Assembly (NCBI RefSeq): GCF_028369105.1
Contig: NZ_JAQNDO010000001.1
Location: 1,054,001 to 1,118,000 of the forward strand
Direction: 5' to 3'
Length of the DNA stretch: 64,000 nt
Origin: Polyangium mundeleinium
Lineage (GTDB): Bacteria > Myxococcota_A > Polyangia > Polyangiales > Polyangiaceae
Positions 43,307 through 55,100 of this stretch are shown here, piece after piece; position 1 is the stretch's first letter, and the number at the start of each line of letters is the position of its first letter. A program made the translations under genes and the position numbers. The notes beneath the pieces were generated by a model. The model saw nothing but the letters and a program-made list of their open reading frames with translations, was not told the DNA's origin and searched no databases.

Positions 43307-46300
43307 TCAGGCGCGGCCCTCTCGCCGGCTCGACGGGCGCGGCAGTTTGCCGGTCTCGACGCAATGATCCAGGTAACGAAACACGAGCGAACGATCGATG
43401 GCGGGGCAATCGATTCCGCTGCCGGACAGGCCACGAAGCACGTTGTCACTCCGCACGCGCCCCAGGCCGAAGGCTTGTGGCTGCTCTCCGGGATCTGCCT
43501 GGAGATCGAAGAAGGCGAGCGTGGCGCTTTCGGCGGCGCCGGCGCCGCTCTCCAGGCGAGCGCGGAAGGCCGGGACGGAGCAGGTCTCGACAACATACCC
43601 ATACTCGCGAACCCAGCGGAACACGTCCTTCAACCGGACGTCGGGCGCGGGGGCCAGGTTGTACACCGCGGCGCGCGATGGCCCGGTGAGGGAGAGCTCC
43701 ACGATCGCGCGTGCCACATAATCGACGGGGGTCCACGTCTCGGAGACGTCGAGGTCGGGCAAGGTCGCCTTGGGGATGCCGGCGAGGAGGAGGCGGAAGA
43801 CGAGATCCTGCTCGTTGACGATCCCCGTTTCGGGAGCGCCGACGACGCGGCCGAGGCGATACACGGCGACCGGCAATCCGCGCTCGCCCGCTTGTTCTGC
43901 GAGGCGCTCGGCGATCCATTTGCTCTGCTTGTAGCCGTCGCTCAGCTCTGGATGTGCCGGGACGAACGCCTCGTGGACCTCGGGGTTTTTCGCGATCGAC
44001 GGTGCCACGGCCAGCGTCGAGACGTGGTGCACGGGCTTGGGGCGCGCCGTCGCGGCGAGGCGCAAGACCTCGTGGGTCCCGAGGACGTTCACCGCGCGCA
44101 TGCTGCGATAATCACGAACGAGGCTGACGATCGCGGCGTCGTGGTAGATCGCGTCGGACTCCGTGGCCAGGCGATTCCACGTCTCCTCTCCGAGCCCGAG
44201 GCGGGGCAAGGCGAGATCCGCGGGCACGGCCACGACCCGATCCTCGAAATGCGCCGTCGGCAGGTGTTGTTTTTCCAAGGCGGTGCGGAGCCGATCCGCC
44301 GCTTGTGTCTCGTCCGCGGCGCGCACGAGACAAACCACGCGGGCTGCGGTCCGCTGCAAGAGCGCATGCAAGAGGTGCACCCCGACGAACCCTGTCGCGC
44401 CCGTCAATACGACCTGGCGGGTCGACGAAAGCACGGTCGCGCGCGCGAGCGAGGGAGGGACGATGTCCTCCGGGAGGACGGCGTCGGCGAGCATGGCATC
44501 CGTGAGCCCCGCGGAGGCCTTCGTGATGCCTCCGGCTTGCTCGAGGGCGCGCGAGAGCTCCGCGATCGTCGGGTGTCGAAACACCATCGCGACGGGGATC
44601 TCGCGCCCGAGCGTGATGCCGAGGCGCGTGGCGACCTGAATGGTTTGCAGGGACTGTCCGCCGCGCTCGAAGAAATCATCTTCCACGGAGAGGTCGCAAA
44701 CCCCGAGGATTTGCTCCCATACGCCCATCACGATCTTTTCGAGGTCCGTCGTCGGGACGTCCGACGCGGCGGTGCGGGTGGCGCCCGCGTCTCGCAGCGC
44801 GGCTCGGTCGATTTTGCCCGTGCTGGTCCGCGGCAATCGATCCGTGAAGAGGAATGCCGAAGGAACGGAGGCGGAGGCCAACGCCGATTGCGCGTGCTGG
44901 CGGAGCGCGGCCGGGGAGGGCAGGGGAGCATCGGCCACGATGTGCGCGGTCAGGCGCTTGATGCCCCCGGGCAGGACGGATCCGACCACCGCGACCTCGC
45001 GCACGCCGGGGAAACGAAGCAAGACGGTCTCGATTTCGCCTGGATCGACGCGGTGCCCGCTGATCTTGAGCTCCTCGTCGACGCGGCCGACGAACACGAG
45101 CTGGCCGTTCTCATTTTGCCGGACGAGGTCCCCGGTGCGGTAAGCGCGCGGCGGATCGGGCAGGTGTTCGAGGGTCGGGAATCGCGCGGCGGTGAGCTCC
45201 GGCTGCCCGAGATACCCCGTGGCCAGCCCTCCGCCCATCAGATACAGCTCCCCCACGGCGCCTCGCGCGACGAGCCTTCCATCCGCGTCGAGGACGGCCG
45301 CGCGGACGCCGGGCAATGGGGTGCCGATCGGGACTTCCTCGTCGCTCCCGGCCGCAGATTCTCCGCCGGACAGCGTGGCGAACGTGGCCACGACGGTCGC
45401 TTCCGTGGGGCCATACGTATTGAACAACTGGACCGTGGGGCCGACGGCGCGACGAAAACGCGCGACGTGCTCCGGGAGCGCAGCTTCCCCGCCGATGATG
45501 ACGATGCGGACGCTGGGGGGAAGGGACGCCGCGCCGGTCGAGAGGCTGTAGGCGACCTCGTGCCAGAAGGCCGTGGGCAGGTCGAGCACGGTAATGGCGT
45601 GCTCGGCGCAAGCGTCGAGCAGCCGGAGGACCGATTGCAACATCGCTTCCGTGCGCAAGACCAGCGTGGCGCCCAGGCACAAGCTCCCGAAGATTTCCTC
45701 GACGCTCGCGTCGAATTGCAGCGGCGCGAATTGAAGCACCCGATCGTCGCGGCGAAACCCATACCCGGTCGTCGCGCCGGCCACGAAATGCGAGAGGGCC
45801 GCGCGGCTGATCACGACGCCCTTCGGCCGGCCGGTCGAGCCGGAGGTGTAAATCACGTACGCCGGATGCTCGGCCCCTCCACGAATCGGCGCCTCGGGCA
45901 GGTCGGAGGGGATCTCCTCGTCCGCCCGCACGATCGGAGCCGTCGTCGCCTGCTTTGCTTGCTCGGCGTATTCCGCATTCGTGACGAGCACCGCGGGGCT
46001 GGCGTCGGCGAGGATGGCCGCCGTCCTGCTGCTCGGCCCTTTGGGATCGAGTGGCAGGTATCCCGCGCCGGAGAACAACGTGGCGAGAATGGCTGTGATG
46101 GCCTCCATGCTGCGGGGAAGCATCAAGGCGACGAGCGTGCCCGGTCCGGCGCCGAGCGCCACGAGGCGAGCCGAGAGCCGACGGGCCGCGAGAACGAGCT
46201 CGCCATACGTCATTCGCCGCCCTTCGTGTTCAAGGGCCACGGCGGCGGGCTCGGCGAGCGCGTGTTCGAGGATTTGCTCGACGATGTCACGCGGCGGGGC

Positions 46301-47680
46301 GTTCAGCGGCCCGCCGTCGAGGATCTCGCCGGGGCGCGAATCTGCCGTGGAGGACGAAGGCGCCGCGGCTCCGTGGATCGTGAATTCGGCGATCGGCTGC
46401 GCGGGAGTGGACAAGGCCGCTTCGAGGAAATGCAGGAATCGACGCTGATGCGCCGCAAGCTCTTCGGCGGTGTAACAATCCGGATTGGCGTCGAAATCGA
46501 GGCGGGGCCCGCGCCCGTCCGACCGCGCGTACACGTTCATCGCGATGTCTTCGACCGGCCCGGCGGAGATGTTGTGCGCGATGGCGCGGTGGCCGGCGAA
46601 GCGCAGGTCGTAATCGAACGGCATGATGTTCACGACCGGTCCGAACAACCGTCGAGCCCCGCCGATCAGCTTGAGGTCCCGGCGAAGCTGCTCGTAGCGG
46701 TAGCGCAGATGGGGCCGGATCGCGCGCATCTCGTCGGCGACCGTCTTGACGAGCGCAGACAGGCTCGTTCCTTTCGCGACAGGGACGCGCAGCGGCACGA
46801 TGTTCATCACCATGCTCGGGATACGCAGGGAGACGGAGCCCAGGCGGCCCATGACGGGGAGGCCGAGGACGAGCTCCGGCGCGCCGGTCATGGCATGGGT
46901 ATAGGCCGCTAGTGCGGCGACGATCACGTCGGGCCAGCTCGCGCTCGTGCTGCGCGCCACCGCCTGCATTCGCTCCATCGTGGCGGGGGAGAGCGAAGTG
47001 GTGTTTCGCAATGCGCTGCGCGAAGCCATGGCGGAACGAACGCCGAGGCTGACCGGCGCGGGGCGATCGGCGAACCGCTGCATCCAGAAGGCGCGGTCGC
47101 GCTCGTAGGCGGGGGAGGCGCGGTAGCCGAGGTCTTCCTCGACGACCCGCAGGAGCGAGCCGAACGGCGCACCGGTATTGGTGCGGCCTTCGATCCGGGC
47201 GGTATAAAGCTCCGCCACGCGCCGCGCGATGAGCGAGAATCCAAAACCGTCGAGCGCGATGTGGTGGGCCCGCTGGTACCAGTAGGTGCGGTCCGGGCCG
47301 GCGGTGAAAAGGGCCTCCGTGAAGAGCGGCCCGCGGCGGAGATCCACGGTCGTTCCGAGGTCCGCCCGCATCCATGCGTCCACGAGAGTCCACGGATCGG
47401 CCTCGCAAGCGACGTCGATCCGGTGCAGGGGCCAATCCAGGGAAGGCGCAAGGAGCTGTCGGGGTCCGTCCTCGGCCACGAAAAGGCGCATGTGCAGCGC
47501 CTCGGCCTCCGTGACCGCCTGCCGCAGGGAGGCCTCGAAGACGGCCGGATCCACGGGTCCGCCAATCTCGATGCATTCGCCGGCGTTGTAGATCGGGAGC
47601 GTCGGGTCGAGCTCCTGGCCCAACCAGATGCCGTGCTGCGCTGCCGAGAGAGGCCAGCGCGCATTCGAGGGCTCAGGCAT
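43307..47680 (-). CDS. mxcG: Nonribosomal peptide synthetase C-A-PCP-reductase
   Basis: 1457 residues from ATG 47680 (GGGAGGGG upstream). The condensation domain (about 8-440) has HHIALDG at 139-145. The adenylation domain (about 470-965) has YTSGSTGRPKG (611-621), NTYGPTEATV (754-763), YRTGDLVR and LPRTSTGKIDRAAL. The carrier domain has Ser1010 in GGQS, and a C-terminal thioester reductase has TGATGFVG (about 1093-1100) and the YKQSK catalytic pair. The A-domain pocket starts Asp658-Ala659 with Glu662, compatible with a basic amino acid; lysine is expected. One module acts iteratively to put two DHB units on lysine, then releases it reductively as aldehyde or alcohol. Confidence 0.96.
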   Translation of the reverse strand: MPEPSNARWPLSAAQHGIWLGQELDPTLPIYNAGECIEIGGPVDPAVFEASLRQAVTEAEALHMRLFVAEDGPRQLLAPSLDWPLHRIDVACEADPWTLVDAWMRADLGTTVDLRRGPLFTEALFTAGPDRTYWYQRAHHIALDGFGFSLIARRVAELYTARIEGRTNTGAPFGSLLRVVEEDLGYRASPAYERDRAFWMQRFADRPAPVSLGVRSAMASRSALRNTTSLSPATMERMQAVARSTSASWPDVIVAALAAYTHAMTGAPELVLGLPVMGRLGSVSLRIPSMVMNIVPLRVPVAKGTSLSALVKTVADEMRAIRPHLRYRYEQLRRDLKLIGGARRLFGPVVNIMPFDYDLRFAGHRAIAHNISAGPVEDIAMNVYARSDGRGPRLDFDANPDCYTAEELAAHQRRFLHFLEAALSTPAQPIAEFTIHGAAAPSSSTADSRPGEILDGGPLNAPPRDIVEQILEHALAEPAAVALEHEGRRMTYGELVLAARRLSARLVALGAGPGTLVALMLPRSMEAITAILATLFSGAGYLPLDPKGPSSRTAAILADASPAVLVTNAEYAEQAKQATTAPIVRADEEIPSDLPEAPIRGGAEHPAYVIYTSGSTGRPKGVVISRAALSHFVAGATTGYGFRRDDRVLQFAPLQFDASVEEIFGSLCLGATLVLRTEAMLQSVLRLLDACAEHAITVLDLPTAFWHEVAYSLSTGAASLPPSVRIVIIGGEAALPEHVARFRRAVGPTVQLFNTYGPTEATVVATFATLSGGESAAGSDEEVPIGTPLPGVRAAVLDADGRLVARGAVGELYLMGGGLATGYLGQPELTAARFPTLEHLPDPPRAYRTGDLVRQNENGQLVFVGRVDEELKISGHRVDPGEIETVLLRFPGVREVAVVGSVLPGGIKRLTAHIVADAPLPSPAALRQHAQSALASASVPSAFLFTDRLPRTSTGKIDRAALRDAGATRTAASDVPTTDLEKIVMGVWEQILGVCDLSVEDDFFERGGQSLQTIQVATRLGITLGREIPVAMVFRHPTIAELSRALEQAGGITKASAGLTDAMLADAVLPEDIVPPSLARATVLSSTRQVVLTGATGFVGVHLLHALLQRTAARVVCLVRAADETQAADRLRTALEKQHLPTAHFEDRVVAVPADLALPRLGLGEETWNRLATESDAIYHDAAIVSLVRDYRSMRAVNVLGTHEVLRLAATARPKPVHHVSTLAVAPSIAKNPEVHEAFVPAHPELSDGYKQSKWIAERLAEQAGERGLPVAVYRLGRVVGAPETGIVNEQDLVFRLLLAGIPKATLPDLDVSETWTPVDYVARAIVELSLTGPSRAAVYNLAPAPDVRLKDVFRWVREYGYVVETCSVPAFRARLESGAGAAESATLAFFDLQADPGEQPQAFGLGRVRSDNVLRGLSGSGIDCPAIDRSLVFRYLDHCVETGKLPRPSSRREGRA

Positions 47681-48033
47681 TACGCGCCCCTCCCGCGAGC
47701 AGCCGCGCGACGATGGGCCCGCAAGGGAGTCGGGTTTGACCGGCTCGTTCGAACATGTTGGCTTGGACACTTCCTTGACGCGAACTGACCCAACATTTGT
47801 TGAAAATGAAGTTCAAAGTCAAGTCCATTCTCGTGGCTTCTGTGGTAGGTGGGACACGACGGGGCGAAGTGTGATTCGCGCAACGTCGTGTTGTGCCAAA
47901 GGGAGTGGGAGGAGAGTGCGCTGGAGCACGTGAGGCCCGGCGCGGGGGGATGCGGGGTAGGGCGGGTCGGCGGCGGGGAGGCCGCCAGGCGGGATGCGGC
48001 GCGCGGGGGGAGCGGCGACGTCGTCGCGGCGCG
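47681..48033. other. 353-bp promoter region upstream of mxcG
   Basis: No gene is supported. The mxcG-proximal half carries the second Fur-box-like element and a TTGACT -35 candidate (reverse strand of 47817-47822). The other half is GC-rich and lies downstream of the cysteine-rich lipoprotein stop. Confidence 0.5.
47801..47815. promoter_or_regulatory. Fur-box-like element upstream of mxcG
   Basis: TGAAAATGAAGTTCA fits the 7-1-7 Fur core TGAwAATnATTwTCA at 12 of 14 specified positions, and extends as TTGAA-N7-TTCAA. It lies 121 bp upstream of the mxcG start, with TTGACT (reverse strand of 47817-47822) adjacent as a -35 candidate. No good -10 box was seen. Iron control of the leftward operon would match the stronger site at 29670. 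Confidence 0.5.
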
Positions 48034-50289
<2,256 letters not shown>

Positions 50290-50387
50290 GGTGATGACCT
50301 CGTCGTTAAGCGTGCGCAGGAACCATGGCGCCGGCGCTCGCGGGGCCGCGTTGAAAGTTTGTTGAAAGGCGGGCGCGCCGGCCGAAA

Positions 50388-52961
50388 TCAGCTCAAGACG
50401 ACCGGGTACTCGGGGGAGAGGAGGTACCCCCCGGCCTTCTGCTGGATCACGCCCTGCAGGCCCAAGCGGCGCAACGTCGCCACGGCGGCGTAGACGCGTT
50501 CGGCGGCCGCGGAGGTGAGGATGCGCTCGCCGGGCCATCCCGCCTCGACGAGCGCCGCGACCGAGGCGGCCTCGCCCGGGCGCTCCTCCCGATGCCGCGC
50601 GAGGGCGCGCAGCACGCCGCGGATCGCCTTGCGTCGTTCGAGCGGGATGGATGCATCGCTCCCGGGCGCGCGGAACCAGCTCCCGTCGCGCGCGAGGAGG
50701 AGCGGAGGCGTGGTGTGGGGCGCGGGGACCGGGCTCCGCAGACGAAGGGCGAGGCGCACCTCCGAGCACGTTGCGAACGCGGCGGGCGGATCCTCGCCGA
50801 GCAGCACGCGCACCGCCGCGAGGAACATCGGCTTGGGGTAGGCGGAGAGCGAAGCTTCGGCGCGCCGGTAGAGCGTCGCCGCGTCGCCCGTCGCGCCCCG
50901 CCGTGCGGCGACCACGCCTTGGGCCGCGAGCACGACGCCCTCGTATTCGCCGCAGTTTTCACGCGCGAGCGGCAACGCAGCGCGCAGGTGCTTTGCGGCG
51001 GCGGAGAGCTCGCCCGCTTCGATGAGCGCGGTCGCGAACTGGTACAAGGCGACGGCCTGGGCGCGCCGCACCCCCGCGGCGTCGAGGCGGGCCACGGCGT
51101 CGGAGTACAACGTGAGCGCGCCGGTGAGATCGCCCCTCTCTTGCTTGCAGCGCGCGAGGTACGAGAGCGAGATCCCCTCCCAGTGCGGCGAGCCGATGCG
51201 TGTGAGGGCTTCGAGCGCATCGCCGAGGAGGCGCTCCGCTTCGTCGAAGTCGCCCGCGGCGAGCAGGATCACCCCGAGCGCGAGGCGCGACGTCCCGGAA
51301 GTGCTCTCGTCGCCGGCGCGATCGGACTCCGTGATGCACTGACGAAAGAGCGGGATGGAGCGGTCGTACTCGTCGGTCCCGCCGAAGCTGTTCGCGAGCA
51401 TCGCGAGCAAGCGCGGGCGGAGTTTCGGCTCGGCGCACGCTTCGAGCGCGCGCTCGAAAAAGGCGCGCGCGCGTCCCCAGTCCCCGAGGCCCGCCAGCGT
51501 GTTGCCGAGCCCCGCGAACGACTCGGCGAGCAACGCGCGGTCGCCGGTCGACTCGCCGATCGCGCGCGCCCGATCCAGATCGGCCGTCGACTCCGGCATC
51601 CGGCCGAGGAAGCGGCGGACCGTCCCGCGCGAAAGGAGCGCGCGCCCCACGAGGAGAGGCGGCGCACCTTCGGCGTCGTCGTCGCCCAGCGCGCCGCCGA
51701 GCAGCTCCTCGACGGTGATGTATGGCAGCCCGGACGCGGGCGCGGCGAGCACGAGCGCCGCGCGGAGCGTGAGGTCGGCACCCAGCAGCCCTCGCCGATG
51801 GACGATCGTGGCCAGGTTCTCCCGCTCGCGTTCGAGGGCGCGGCGCGCGCCTGCGTCGGCAGAACCGACGAGCCGCTCGCCAAGGCCCACGTAGTAGCGA
51901 GCATGCCGCTCGGCCGCGCGCGCCGCTCCGCCTTCCCGGCGCGCGAGCTCGCTCTCGGCGAACTCGCGGATGCAGATCAGAAGGTCGTAGCGGCGCTCGT
52001 TCGGATCCTGATCGACCGTCAGCATCGACTGGTCGAGCAGCGATTCGAGCAGATCGAGCGGCCACGATTCGCCTTCCTCGCCGAGCACGGCGTCGGCGGC
52101 GTCGAGCGAAAAACCGCCGCGGAACACGGAGCTTGCGAGGAACGCGTCCTGCTCCGGTGGTGCGAGCATCACGAACGACATCTCGATGCTCTCGCGGAGG
52201 TTCGCCCGGGTGATCGTCCCGTCGGGCCGCCGGAGCATGCGGAAGCGCTGCGAGAGGCGCGCGAGCACTTGCTTGGGCGCGAGCATGCGGAAGCGCGACG
52301 CTGCGAGCTCGAGCGCGAGGGGCAGGCCATCGAGCTCGCGGGCGAGCTCTTCGAGGGTCGCGCGATCCTCCTGCGGATCGAACGCATCGCGCACGAAGGC
52401 AGCAGCGCGCGTCACGAGCAGCTCCGCCGCTTCGGACCAGGGCTCGCCCGGGCGCCGCTCGGTCGAAAGCGGCGCGAGGCTGATCGTCGTCGCGGGCGCA
52501 CCGGCGAGGCGCCGCCTCGATGTGACGAGCACGCGCGCCCCCGGGCGTTCGAACCACGCCGCGAGCGCCGCGTCGGCCGACGCGGGGAGCTGCTCGAAGT
52601 TGTCGAGTACGAGCAGCAGGGCGTCCTCCGCCAAGACCTGCTCGCGCACGCGCCGCGCGAGCTCATCCGGGGAGATGTCGAGCGGCACGGGCACGCCGAG
52701 GCAACGCGCCACCTGGAACAGGAACGCGCTGAGCGAGGCGGCTTCCGTCAGGTCGCAGAACCGAAGCGCGGAGAGGGGCGGCGTCCGCCGCGCGAACTCC
52801 GTGGCGAGCCGTGTCTTGCCGACGCCCGGCGGCCCGATGAGCTCGACGAGGCGCCCGCGCGTGAACGCATCCGCGATTTTTTGAAGCGCGTGCTCGCGTC
52901 CGACGAATCGGCTGGGGCCTCCGTCCCGAGGTGATTGCGTCTTGCCGGGCCGCGGCGGCAT
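50388..52961 (-). CDS. AfsR-like NB-ARC ATPase with TPR repeats and C-terminal winged helix
   Basis: 857 residues from ATG 52961 (ATG 53012 is an in-frame alternative). N-terminal STAND/NB-ARC ATPase: FVGREHALQKIADAF, Walker A IGPPGVGKTR (42-51), Walker B LLLVLDNFEQLP, and the sensor GLPLALELAASRFRML. A long middle region of helical repeats resembles TPRs (RAIGESTGDRALLAESFAGLGN; FFERALEAC). The last ~110 residues (AALVEAGWPGERILTSAAAERVYAAVATLRRLGLQ, ending GGYLLSP) resemble an OmpR/SARP-type winged helix, placed at the C-terminus instead of the usual N-terminus. Probably a signal-dependent transcription regulator. Confidence 0.8.
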   Translation of the reverse strand: MPPRPGKTQSPRDGGPSRFVGREHALQKIADAFTRGRLVELIGPPGVGKTRLATEFARRTPPLSALRFCDLTEAASLSAFLFQVARCLGVPVPLDISPDELARRVREQVLAEDALLLVLDNFEQLPASADAALAAWFERPGARVLVTSRRRLAGAPATTISLAPLSTERRPGEPWSEAAELLVTRAAAFVRDAFDPQEDRATLEELARELDGLPLALELAASRFRMLAPKQVLARLSQRFRMLRRPDGTITRANLRESIEMSFVMLAPPEQDAFLASSVFRGGFSLDAADAVLGEEGESWPLDLLESLLDQSMLTVDQDPNERRYDLLICIREFAESELARREGGAARAAERHARYYVGLGERLVGSADAGARRALERERENLATIVHRRGLLGADLTLRAALVLAAPASGLPYITVEELLGGALGDDDAEGAPPLLVGRALLSRGTVRRFLGRMPESTADLDRARAIGESTGDRALLAESFAGLGNTLAGLGDWGRARAFFERALEACAEPKLRPRLLAMLANSFGGTDEYDRSIPLFRQCITESDRAGDESTSGTSRLALGVILLAAGDFDEAERLLGDALEALTRIGSPHWEGISLSYLARCKQERGDLTGALTLYSDAVARLDAAGVRRAQAVALYQFATALIEAGELSAAAKHLRAALPLARENCGEYEGVVLAAQGVVAARRGATGDAATLYRRAEASLSAYPKPMFLAAVRVLLGEDPPAAFATCSEVRLALRLRSPVPAPHTTPPLLLARDGSWFRAPGSDASIPLERRKAIRGVLRALARHREERPGEAASVAALVEAGWPGERILTSAAAERVYAAVATLRRLGLQGVIQQKAGGYLLSPEYPVVLS

Positions 52962-53136
52962 CTGAATCCGATCGTAGCGCGAACGGTCGTGGACGTCCCT
53001 GGCCGAAGCCATCCCGAGCCGGCGAACGCGAGCGCCTACGGGGTAGGGGCTTCGGTGGCGAGCCGCGCACGCTCCAGCGCCGCCTCGGGGAGGCTGGGAC
53101 GAGCTCCCTGCGCCTCCTCGACCCTTTTCGCGTCCC

Positions 53137-54477
53137 TCAATGCGCGAGCAACCACTGCGAAAGCGGCTCCCACGCGAGCGTGGGCGCGTCGTCGGCGTAA
53201 AGCAGGTCGGCGTGGCCGAAGTCCTCGGGCTCGTTTTCGACCGGGAGGCGACGCACGACATGCGTGGTGACGTCGGTGGAGCCGACGACCGTGGTGGTGT
53301 AAAGGCCGTGATCGCCGAAGCCGCCCGCGGCGCCGAGGTAGAAGAGCGGGACCGTGATATCGGCGAGGTGGTCGCCGAGCGGCAGGGGCGCCTCGCCGCA
53401 CCAGAGGGCATCCCGATCGGCGCTCTCGACGAGCGCCTGGTGGGGCGGCGAATGCGCGAGCCAGTCGTTGATCAGCGCCTCGGACGCATACTGGAGATCG
53501 GTCGGCGCGCCGTCCGTGAAGGCACCGGCGATGAGGTGGTATTTGGGTTTGGGCTCGTAAAACTGGTACGTCTGCGTCACGAAACCCAGCATCACCTCAC
53601 GGTTCGTATAGCCGTCGTAGAACGGCGACGGGTCCGCGGGGGCGGAGGCGGCGAGCTCGCCGAGGGGCTGGAAGAAGGCGCTGTTGTCGCTGTCCACCTC
53701 GCCCTGCGCAACCAGATCGCGCTCCTGTGCAGCATTGTCGCAGGCCACTTGCTTGCTGGCCGTGTCCTCGGGGGCCACCTTTGCATAGATGTCGATGGGG
53801 ACGATCCCCTTGACTTGCCGTTGCTCCGGCTGCTTTTGCGTCTCCTCGGCGGCATGGAGGTACGTGATCTGCGCGCCACTGCTGAATCCGCCCAGGAACA
53901 TGAGGCCCTGCCCCGCGCCGGTCAGGCTGCGAATCGTACGTGCGAAGAGCAGCGCGCGCCCCGTGTCGGAGACCGCCTGCACCACGCCCATGTCGGCGAA
54001 ATCGGAGAAATCGGCGCCCTCCTTCGGCGCCGTGGTCCACCGCCGATCGAGGCCCCACACGTCGATCCCGCGCTCGGCCAGGTAGACGGCCAGCCCGTGA
54101 TCGGGCTGCGCCGCGGAGCTCGTCAGCGAGGGCGCGAAGTTCGTGGTGAAGGTCGCGAAATCGCCGTGCAGGAGCAGGATCGCGCGGGCCGCGGGGCGCG
54201 CCCGCCAGGGTGCGTCCTCGCGCACGATCCGGTGCACGCGGACGCGCGCATTGGCCGTGTCCCCCACCTTCACGAGAAAGCTGTAATGATACACATCGCC
54301 GGCGACCTGTTCTCGCACCAATTCGGCCACCTGCGCCGTGATCGCCGATGCCGACGTCTCCGCGGCGTCCTGCAGCGTCTCTTCGTCGTTTTGCGCCGGC
54401 GCTGCCGTTTCCGTTGTGCACCCACTGGAAGCGAGCGCCAACAAGCCCAGCACGACGGGAGCATGCTTCATCTTCAT
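53137..54477 (-). CDS. Lipoprotein alpha/beta hydrolase
   Basis: 446 residues from ATG 54477 (54471 possible). Lipobox ASSGC (Cys20). LLLHGDFATF gives the oxyanion strand, GGFSSGAQITYL the nucleophile elbow (GxSxG), an Asp in LADITVPLFYLGAAGGFGDHG, and the His in DFGHADLLYADDAP. A long insertion carries several acidic stretches (DAAQERDLVAQGEVDSDN region). Likely an envelope-anchored esterase or peptidase-like hydrolase; substrate unknown. It is divergent from the VOC gene. Confidence 0.83.
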   Translation of the reverse strand: MKMKHAPVVLGLLALASSGCTTETAAPAQNDEETLQDAAETSASAITAQVAELVREQVAGDVYHYSFLVKVGDTANARVRVHRIVREDAPWRARPAARAILLLHGDFATFTTNFAPSLTSSAAQPDHGLAVYLAERGIDVWGLDRRWTTAPKEGADFSDFADMGVVQAVSDTGRALLFARTIRSLTGAGQGLMFLGGFSSGAQITYLHAAEETQKQPEQRQVKGIVPIDIYAKVAPEDTASKQVACDNAAQERDLVAQGEVDSDNSAFFQPLGELAASAPADPSPFYDGYTNREVMLGFVTQTYQFYEPKPKYHLIAGAFTDGAPTDLQYASEALINDWLAHSPPHQALVESADRDALWCGEAPLPLGDHLADITVPLFYLGAAGGFGDHGLYTTTVVGSTDVTTHVVRRLPVENEPEDFGHADLLYADDAPTLAWEPLSQWLLAH

Positions 54478-54701
54478 CCTTCGTCTCCTTGCTCGATGCG
54501 CCAAGCACACGACGTGCCAAGAGATTTCGGAAGCATTGAAAGGATTTCGCCGTCGGCCGCGCTGGCCAGATCGCGCAACCTTGCGCAAGCTGCACGTGGT
54601 TGCTCAATTCGCGCAGCGATATCCCAGGCGTGCGGGACATCTTTGCGCCGTTGCCTACAAGCTCGGACACACGGCGCGGAAACGATGCTATCCTCGGCCG
54701 C

Positions 54702-55100
54702 ATGCACGTACGCTCCCTCGATCACCTCGTCCTCACGGTCCGCGACATGGACCGCACCCTTGCCTTCTATACCGAAATCCTCGGCATGGAACCCATCACC
54801 TTCGGCGCCGGCCGCAAGGCGCTCCGGTTCGGAAACCAGAAAATCAACCTCCATGCTGCGGACAAGCCCATCGACAAGAACGTACGTCACGCGACCCCGG
54901 GCTCGGCCGACCTGTGCTTCTTGATCGAGGGCACGCTGGACGAGGCCATCGCGCACCTGCGGGACAAGGGCGTGCCGATCCTCGAGGGGCGCGGGCGACG
55001 CACCGGCGCCGTGGCGCCGATCGAATCGGTGTACGTGTACGATCCGGACGAGAACCTGATCGAGCTCGCCGTCGAGGTGAGGGAGGAGATCTCCGGATGA
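54702..55100 (+). CDS. VOC-family (glyoxalase/dioxygenase fold) protein
   Basis: 132 residues forming one VOC module pair: LDHLVLTVRDMDRTLAFYTEILGM at the start (metal-ligand His) and VYVYDPDENLIELAVE at the end (metal-ligand Glu), with KINLHAAD between. It resembles the STM3117-type subfamily of small VOC proteins. The exact reaction (lyase, isomerase or dioxygenase) is not determinable. Its stop overlaps the start of the HutD gene by 4 bp. Confidence 0.88.
   Translation: MHVRSLDHLVLTVRDMDRTLAFYTEILGMEPITFGAGRKALRFGNQKINLHAADKPIDKNVRHATPGSADLCFLIEGTLDEAIAHLRDKGVPILEGRGRRTGAVAPIESVYVYDPDENLIELAVEVREEISG

Noticed and set aside
42776..46912. 1378-codon open frame on the + strand opposite mxcG and mxcL
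   Set aside because: Antisense shadow of GC-rich coding DNA. Its translation is Arg/His/Glu-rich with no domain, while the minus strand has complete NRPS and aminotransferase domains.
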